DNA from: Paraspadella gotoi
Lineage: Eukaryota > Chaetognatha
Direction: 5' to 3'
Length of the DNA stretch: 64,000 bases
Assembly (NCBI GenBank): GCA_051294375.1
Contig: CM119265.1
Location: 4,505,847-4,569,846, forward strand
The notes beneath the pieces are model-generated. The model was not told where the DNA came from, did no database searches, and saw only the letters and a list, made by a program, of their open reading frames with translations. The position numbers and the translations under genes are program-made. Positions 57,640 through 64,000 of the stretch are shown in pieces. Positions within the stretch are counted from its first letter, which is position 1, and every line of letters starts with the position of its first letter.

Positions 57640-57643
<4 letters not shown>
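57498..57643 (+). pseudogene. Broken C-type lectin domain exon
   Basis: After a possible acceptor (TTTACATAG, ending at 57,497) a frame reads ENCNEPQKWYQVDGKCYRV and stops at TAA (57,622-57,624). The pattern C-x5-W-x5-G-x-C-Y is the N-terminal signature of long-form C-type lectin domains. Continuing in the next frame gives ESKKDHKNS (57,617-57,643), which aligns with the EKKDWDNS segment of the intact lectin gene at 30-33 kb, so one base has been gained or lost. A (CT)n tract then replaces the rest of the domain. A live exon ending in a weak GT at 57,619 is the alternative. No later lectin exons were found. Confidence 0.55.
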
Positions 57644-57692
<49 letters not shown>

Positions 57693-57716
57693 TTCTTTCT
57701 CTCTCTCTCTCTCTCA
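57641..57716. repeat. (CT)n microsatellite
   Basis: About 75 bases of CT with three interruptions, directly abutting the lectin fragment. Confidence 0.94.
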
Positions 57717-58019
57717 TATCCCGTTACCCGCAGCGGTGGGTTCAATTTTTTTCTCGTCATTTCCTCCAAACACCGCAGGTATTTTTCCGAACCAATCTCT
57801 CACTCCATTGAGGAAGAGACTTTTCTTCATTTTTATTCTCCTCGGTACAGAAAATAACGAAATGCTTTTCTGTCTTTCCTTCGATCATTTCTATGCGCGT
57901 TGAAAGGTTTCGAAAAGATATGAAAGTATTACTGGCAAATTATCTAAATTTATTACGCTGACATTAGTTAACTTAATTCAAAACAGAAGAAATTGTTTAA
58001 ATTTCTAAAAAAAGTCGAG

Positions 58020-58400
58020 TAAAATGATTTCGTTGGATTTTCTCAAACGAAAAGTTTTCACGTTCCGTCGACGAATCCGTTTTTCACTTTCACTTTTCAC
58101 GATCACTTCGATGTCAACGTCCTCTCTTCCTCTCGATCTTCACCGACCGATGTTTCGACTCAAAACTCCGTCTCTCTCTCGTGATGACTTTTCTTCGCCA
58201 CGTGCGGCCACGCCCCCTTTTTCATTAACGCGCCGCAACGACGTCAGCGTCATCTCGCGGCGTCGACCGCGCCTCCTTTTCGTTGAGACTCGCTTCCGGT
58301 TGTTTCTGGCCAAATTGTGACGGGGATGACGTCGGGTGATAGCGCCGTCGCCAGATGGCGGGAAAGATGACAGTGGCAGTCCTGGTATCAGGATTTGGAG
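58020..58400. other. CpG-rich patch without a secure gene
   Basis: A 98-codon + strand frame (58,024-58,320) starts with ATG in AAAATGAT context and is Ser/Arg/Phe-rich. No domain or splice partner supports it. CAGATGGCGGG at 58,354 opens only an 18-codon frame. Confidence 0.35.
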
Positions 58401-58574
58401 AAAAAAAATAGTAGTTGCATTAAAGAGAGAGGGATTACATCATAATTTAGATATTATGCCATCATCCTTAATAGCAAAACAAAGAAAACTTATCATTACT
58501 GGCTAAACACATTAGTAAAATAGGCTCAAAACGGTGTTCACCGTTTCTACAAGGTATAAGATGACTGTTTTGGT

Positions 58575-59092
58575 TGAGCAAGTGAGAGAGATAGAGAGAT
58601 AGAGAAAGAGAGAGAGAGAGAAAGAGAGAGAGAGAAAAAGAGAGAAAGAGAGAAAGAGAGGCCACCCATTTCCTTTCAGCCAGTTTCCATTCGCGGAGAT
58701 TTCTCGTGGCTCCTTTTTGTGTCATTTTTTGTCCATTTTTAATGTTGGTCCCGNNNNNNNNNNNNNNNNNNNNNNNNNNNNNNNNNNNNNNNNNNNNNNN
58801 NNNNNNNNNNNNNNNNNNNNNNNNNNNNNNNNNNNNNNNNNNNNNNNNNNNNNNNNNNNNNNNNNNNNNNNNNNNNNNNNNNNNNNNNNNNNNNNNNNNN
58901 NNNNNNNNNNNNNNNNNNNNNNNNNNNNNNNNNNNNNNNNNNNNNNNNNNNNNNNNNNNNNNNNNNNNNNNNNNNNNNNNNNNNNNNNNNNNNNNNNNNN
59001 NNNNNNNNNNNNNNNNNNNNNNNNNNNNNNNNNNNNNNNNNNNNNNNNNNNNNNNNNNNNNNNNNNNNNNNNTCTCTCTCTCTCTCTCTCTC
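58575..59092. repeat. (GA)n tract, 319-base gap, then (CT)n
   Basis: GA with A interruptions at about 58,575-58,665, N at 58,754-59,072, and CT at 59,073-59,092. Confidence 0.93.
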
Positions 59093-59326
59093 TCTTCTTC
59101 GCCTCCCGCGTGATCATCAGGCTCGCAGGAGAATTTGCAATTCTTAGTAATGGATCCTGCGAAAAGTTTTATAAATTTTCTCACAAAAATTTTCTTTTAT
59201 TTCCATAAATTTCGCGTCTGCGAATCATTTCCATTTTTTTTTTCTTTTCGATCAGACATTTTTTTTTTTCGCAGAATCTGTAAAAGACGCAACAAAAAAT
59301 CACTCCAGCATCGTTTGTACTTGTAG

Positions 59327-59443
59327 CAGCTCGAAGGCAGCAGCAAGAACCGCTTCAACGACTTCGTCCGTGGACGTTTGCTGTTGACGCGGAAAGTCAA
59401 GAGGTTATCGAATATTGAGATGTTGATGCAGGATTTCGATTGA
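59327..59443 (+). CDS. Possible terminal coding exon
   Basis: A good acceptor (CGTTTGTACTTGTAG) is followed by 38 codons to TGA: QLEGSSKNRFNDFVRGRL, then LLTRKVKRLSNIEMLMQDFD. The sequence is free of simple repeats, with the mixed, charged, partly amphipathic composition of a real protein end. No family is recognised. Upstream exons may lie in or beyond the gap at 58,754-59,072. No AATAAA is seen close downstream. Confidence 0.4.
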   Translation, partial: QLEGSSKNRFNDFVRGRLLLTRKVKRLSNIEMLMQDFD

Positions 59444-59806
59444 CCTCGGAAGGGGTCGCCGAGTTTGGGGTGAGGTGGGAGCCTGCGTGAGGGTGGAGAG
59501 AATGACGGTGATTTGGGGGAAATTTTGCGTGAACAGTTTCTCTGGTGAAAGTGGATAATAAGATTTTGACAAATTGTCGTTTTCGTTGTGGTCATGCTTC
59601 TTCGTCCTCGCCGTTTTCAATCATCAGTGTGCTCTCCTTAACTCATCCTTTCTGAAGCCATCCTTACCCAATAACCATTACCCTTACCATTACCCCCCCT
59701 TCTTGGCCGCGAGAAGGACTACTTTCGGATCGGGCGTCGGGTCTCGACGGATTCGGACCCTGGGAGGGGTGGGTGTCAAAGGTCAGGCGAGAAATACATT
59801 CGCGAA

Positions 59807-59809
<3 letters not shown>

Positions 59810-59864
<55 letters not shown>

Positions 59865-59918
59865 CTCTCTCTCTTCTCTCTCTCGTCTCTCTCTCTCTCT
59901 CTCTCTCGTCTCTCTCCC
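59810..59918. repeat. (CT)n microsatellite
   Basis: About 50 bases of perfect CT, then interrupted CT. Confidence 0.94.
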
Positions 59919-60350
59919 TATTTCTCCCCCATTACCTTCGCTCCTTTCCTCGAATTCAGAATCACTACAAGTCTCGTCGAAGGAAGACAATTTTCATATT
60001 TGTGGCGAAGCGCAGAATCCGTCTATCTTTCCTATAAGGTTATATGATCCGAAATTGGACTCGTGGCATTCAGTGGTTTCCTTTTGCCGTAGCCATAACT
60101 AACTCGTATGTACAACAAAATAATTTTTGTCGTTATCAACTACGCACCCCCGCACAGAAGCGGCGCTTAGAGAAATCGAGACAAGCTTCCGAAGGATCGT
60201 AATCTTAGGAATTTGCTATAAGTTCGAGCATGTTTGTTCAGTCTAGACGTTAGTAAACGAAAGATCTGAAAAACAAGAAATCCTCTTTGAAAGATGTCAT
60301 TGTTTGGACAAAGAAAAAAAAGCAGCCCTTTTTATTTTTTATTAACCTCT

Positions 60351-60356
60351 TTTATT
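60351..60356 (-). terminator. Candidate polyadenylation signal, - strand
   Basis: AATAAA on the - strand, about 270 bases beyond the stop of the 60,627-60,903 exon. Confidence 0.3.
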
Positions 60357-60626
60357 GTTTGGATTGACGCGTGGGAGGTGAGGGGCTGGAGGTCGGTTCG
60401 CTGCCCCTTGCCACGAATTCGTGAAGAGCGATGGATCAGGACTAATTTAGAAGTGAGGTCGTCAAGGAGGTGAGATGGAAGTCAGGAGGTTTGAGACTGG
60501 GGTGAGGACAGGAGAAGTAATCATAGTCAATCTGTAGGGGTCCATAGCGATGGGCAAGTTGACTCGTGTCCTAGGTTCATCCAGTTAAAGATCAAACGGT
60601 CCTCAGTCGGTAATTGTGTGGTCTCG

Positions 60627-60903
60627 TTAATTGACACTGGACAATCTCTTGACTAGGTCACCGAGATTTTTAGCTTTGCTTTGCAATCTCATTTGCATAT
60701 CGCAGTAACGAATAAATTCTTCGGATTGGCTTGCGCCTTTGTCCGCGAAGAGTTTTTGTCTCTGAAGATTCAAGAATTGTTCTCGAACAAAGAAAGAGTA
60801 AAAGGGTTTGGGAAAAACGACTCGAGGATCGTTTCGATCATTTTCAACTCGATGTTTTATGTCAATATTTCTGTTCATCGCCAAAGATCGTCTTGGATTT
60901 TTC
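60627..60903 (-). CDS. Possible terminal coding exon of an unknown protein
   Basis: On the - strand a plausible acceptor (CAGTTCACACTAG) opens a frame of 91 codons ending in TAA. It reads KNPRRSLAMNRNIDIKHR..., then VVFPKPFYSFFVREQFLNLQ and a Lys/Gln/Leu-rich, probably helical end (...LGDLVKRLSSVN). Composition is normal and there are no simple repeats. I recognise no family. An ATG lies at codon 9, so a short single-exon gene is possible, though a last exon is more likely. Upstream exons above 60,903 were not identified. Confidence 0.42.
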
Positions 60904-60959
60904 CTAGTGTGAACTGATGACCGATAGTCCTCACCTACTCATAGTCGAGGTAACACTAA

Positions 60960-61760
60960 ATTTATAATAGTACTATAGTACTACTATATATTTGCTTCAG
61001 ACAGATTTAATTATGGTGGTTATCAATTTTTTTGGTTTTAACTGAGAATGGTGAATACTATTCAAGGAGAACGGCACTTGAGGGTTTTGCAGGAGATACA
61101 CTCGTAGATAATATCGGTATGGATGATCGGTGTTGAACATGCGCGGAGTGAGTTCACGACCATAACTCTATCTTTGGAAAAGGCGAATAAAAAAAAAAAA
61201 AAAATTATCGAATTTATCTATTTGAATCCCGTCTACCTTTTATCTCTCCCTGTCACTCTTTACACTATCATGTCACGCCTCTTTCCCTCCTTTTACATCA
61301 CTTCCCCTGCCGAGTTTTCGTGGCCGAAATTCCATCACTCTTAGATCTTAGTCACGTGATCCACCCACCAGACCACCGCCGTACTCTGACCCGCTCACCC
61401 GTCCTTAAGCACCCCGCTCCCTCTGACCCGCGCCCTCTACCCCCACCACCGCGCCCGCCGCTCGCGTTGTTTTTAAATTATTCGAATCTCTCAGCGGTTT
61501 TCGTCAAGCTCGCGTCGCGTCTCTCGCCTGGTATACCGAGTCTCTTTCGCCAAGTCCGGATCGTGGAGCGCAGAGAAGGAATGCCGATTTTTGAGGGGTG
61601 TGCGCGAGTGATTAGTATCGGGCGAACTGACCTGGGGTGCCTTGTGAGTTGGGATCAACGGGAATGGGGGAGGGTCTAGGGGGTTACATTGAATGAAGAT
61701 AAGGGTGTATGGGGCGATGGGTAGGTGGGCCCGGTCTGTGAAACATTTTTAGGTCTGATA
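60960..61760. other. Mixed stretch without a supported gene
   Basis: An AT-rich part is followed by a GC-richer part (61,360-61,680). The latter has an open Pro/Arg-rich frame that lacks an ATG start and an isolated donor-like CCTT|GTGAGT (boundary 61,643). I cannot support an exon. Confidence 0.4.
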
Positions 61761-61770
61761 GTATGATGGA

Positions 61771-62056
61771 CAGTGGGATAAACTTGGTTTGAGACGGCGA
61801 AAGGGTTCTTAGGAGTGAGGGATGATGACAGCAACACTGGGCCGGTGACGTCCTAAGCGTGTTTGTAAAAAAAAAGATTCTTAGATTTACTTTTATTTTC
61901 CCTTCGTTCCATTTCGTTCCATTTGTCTCCGTTTTCATTTATTTATTGTGTTCAACTCTTTCCTGATGTGTTCACTGTCCACTTTTCTTCGCTTTTTACT
62001 TTGCTTTCTTTTAATATCTATTTCGCATTCCTTTATTTTCGTTATTTTCCGTTTAA
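61771..62056 (+). repeat. Direct duplication across gap, copy 1
   Basis: Shares AGTGGGATAA, GATTCTTAGATTTA, CGTTCCATTTCGTTCCATTT and CTGATGTGTTCACTGTCCAC with the window's last 276 bases. T/C-rich DNA continues to the gap. Confidence 0.9.
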
Positions 62057-62446
62057 CTTTTCAGCTTTTCTGTTTTTCGTTTCATTTCCTTTTTCGTTCC
62101 TTTCCTTTCCTTTTTATCCTTTCTTTTCGATTTCTTTTCTTCTTTCCTTTCCTTTTTTTTCCTTTCCTTTCCTCTTCCTTTTCTTTCCTTTCTTTCTTTT
62201 CTTTTCTTTTCTTTTTCTTTCTTTTCTTTCTTAATATCTTTCCCTTCCTTTCCTTTCTTTCATTTCATTTTTTTTTTTCGCCCTCAGTTTCGTCATTCGG
62301 TTGGCGAATCGACGATATCAAACACATTTCTCTACATTTTGAAGTCCTCTTTCCCTTCCTCGCCTTCTCCTCTTCTCCTCTCCTCCTCCTCCTCCTCTTC
62401 CTCTCACTCATTTTATTTTTTTTTTGATTCGTTCTATTTTTTTCTT

Positions 62447-63391
62447 NNNNNNNNNNNNNNNNNNNNNNNNNNNNNNNNNNNNNNNNNNNNNNNNNNNNNN
62501 NNNNNNNNNNNNNNNNNNNNNNNNNNNNNNNNNNNNNNNNNNNNNNNNNNNNNNNNNNNNNNNNNNNNNNNNNNNNNNNNNNNNNNNNNNNNNNNNNNNN
62601 NNNNNNNNNNNNNNNNNNNNNNNNNNNNNNNNNNNNNNNNNNNNNNNNNNNNNNNNNNNNNNNNNNNNNNNNNNNNNNNNNNNNNNNNNNNNNNNNNNNN
62701 NNNNNNNNNNNNNNNNNNNNNNNNNNNNNNNNNNNNNNNNNNNNNNNNNNNNNNNNNNNNNNNNNNNNNNNNNNNNNNNNNNNNNNNNNNNNNNNNNNNN
62801 NNNNNNNNNNNNNNNNNNNNNNNNNNNNNNNNNNNNNNNNNNNNNNNNNNNNNNNNNNNNNNNNNNNNNNNNNNNNNNNNNNNNNNNNNNNNNNNNNNNN
62901 NNNNNNNNNNNNNNNNNNNNNNNNNNNNNNNNNNNNNNNNNNNNNNNNNNNNNNNNNNNNNNNNNNNNNNNNNNNNNNNNNNNNNNNNNNNNNNNNNNNN
63001 NNNNNNNNNNNNNNNNNNNNNNNNNNNNNNNNNNNNNNNNNNNNNNNNNNNNNNNNNNNNNNNNNNNNNNNNNNNNNNNNNNNNNNNNNNNNNNNNNNNN
63101 NNNNNNNNNNNNNNNNNNNNNNNNNNNNNNNNNNNNNNNNNNNNNNNNNNNNNNNNNNNNNNNNNNNNNNNNNNNNNNNNNNNNNNNNNNNNNNNNNNNN
63201 NNNNNNNNNNNNNNNNNNNNNNNNNNNNNNNNNNNNNNNNNNNNNNNNNNNNNNNNNNNNNNNNNNNNNNNNNNNNNNNNNNNNNNNNNNNNNNNNNNNN
63301 NNNNNNNNNNNNNNNNNNNNNNNNNNNNNNNNNNNNNNNNNNNNNNNNNNNNNNNNNNNNNNNNNNNNNNNNNNNNNNNNNNNNNNNNNNN
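62447..63391. other. Assembly gap of 945 N
   Basis: The largest gap in the window, lying between two copies of the same sequence. Confidence 0.98.
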
Positions 63392-63724
63392 TTTTTTTTT
63401 TTCGGGCGAATCTCCGTTTGACGAGAGACAAAAACGATTTATTCTCCTTTCGCTCCGCCGAACGATTTATATTGTTCCCTATTTATTTTATTTCGTTTCG
63501 TTAGTTTTAAATTTTGTTCGATTCTCGGTTTAGCTCTATCCTCGTTTCTGTTTAAAATAACCTTCGTTTAACTAATTCCAGTTCATAAGTACTAGTACTA
63601 GTTACGAGTCGTTCGTAAGTCGTTCGTAAATCACATGTCCGTACGTTCTTTCCTCCGAGCTATTCGGACGTTACTTTCCGTTCATTCGTACGATGATTAA
63701 TGAATTCATAAGTNNNNNNNNNNA

Positions 63725-64000
63725 GGGAGTGGGATAAGGTTTGAGACGCAAAGGTTCTTAGGAAGGAGGATTGATGACGCAAGACGGTCCGGTGACGTCG
63801 AACTGTTTTTAAAAAAAGATTCTTAGATTTATTTTATTTCCCTTTCGTTCCATTTCGTTCCATTTGTCCCTTTTCATTTATTTATTGTTCAACCCTTCCT
63901 GATGTGTTCACTGTCCACCTTTCTTCGCTTTTTACTTTGCTTTCTATTACTTATTTTCTTAATTTTCGCTACTTTCCTTTCCTTTTCGTTCATTTCCTTT
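63725..64000 (+). repeat. Direct duplication across gap, copy 2
   Basis: Second copy of 61,771-62,056, starting right after a 10-N gap (63,714-63,723) and running off the window. It differs mainly by deletion of single bases in short homopolymers. Confidence 0.9.

Noticed and set aside
58354-58410. Short frame reading MTVAVLVSGFG, reminiscent of the start of PurN-type enzymes
   Set aside because: Only a dozen residues match, the frame stops after 18 codons, and no GT donor follows the motif.
59135-59326. KFRVCESF resembling the end of a C-type lectin domain
   Set aside because: None of the other conserved lectin positions precede it and the frame is Phe-rich from poly-T.
61320-61679. 119-codon Pro/Arg-rich frame
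   Set aside because: It lacks an ATG, has no domain and lies in GC-rich DNA where long frames arise by chance.

Overview
The window is invertebrate animal genomic DNA: spliced genes, long introns, CpG-rich patches and a very heavy load of simple repeats. The only securely readable gene encodes a secreted protein with a pacifastin-type (or VWC-like) six-cysteine module and a C-type lectin domain. Pacifastin modules are best known from arthropods, so an arthropod, perhaps a crustacean, is my best guess, but one gene cannot settle this. The sequence is a draft scaffold with 23 runs of N, many abutting (CT)n or (GTC)n tracts.

Layout. 1-14.6 kb: long (GA)n/(CT)n tracts, a (CGG)n tract, several CpG-rich patches that may be promoters or first exons, a 47-bp near-perfect hairpin at 7.5 kb, and no convincing gene. 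14.7-19.8 kb: a nested inverted duplication (A-B-D-B'-D-A'). 20-25 kb: CpG-rich and purine-rich stretches with a possible exon ending at 21,713. 25.4-29.7 kb: AT-rich DNA with a direct duplication at 27.35 and 28.23 kb. 29.7-33.7 kb: the main gene, five exons on the + strand. 33.7-57 kb: pyrimidine-rich DNA, (GAC)n tracts, gaps and assembly duplications, with weak exon candidates. 57-61 kb: a broken C-type lectin exon (57.5 kb), a possible + strand terminal exon (59.3 kb) and a possible - strand terminal exon (60.6-60.9 kb). 61.7-64 kb: a direct duplication around a 945-base gap.

The main gene (30,046-33,634) has exons that all join in phase 1 and read through without interruption as signal peptide, six-cysteine module, C-type lectin domain and a 100-residue acidic tail with Thr-Asp-Ala repeats. 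Exons 1 and 2 (signal peptide and six-cysteine module) lie between two inverted copies of a roughly 100-bp dispersed repeat. The lectin domain starts outside that interval. A second, frameshifted C-type lectin exon 24 kb away suggests a local lectin family. An antisense Ty3/gypsy reverse-transcriptase fragment sits in intron 4.

No rRNA, tRNA, CRISPR array or bacterial-type operon was seen. Most open frames in the window come from (CT)n, (GA)n, (GAC)n or poly-pyrimidine DNA and were left out.
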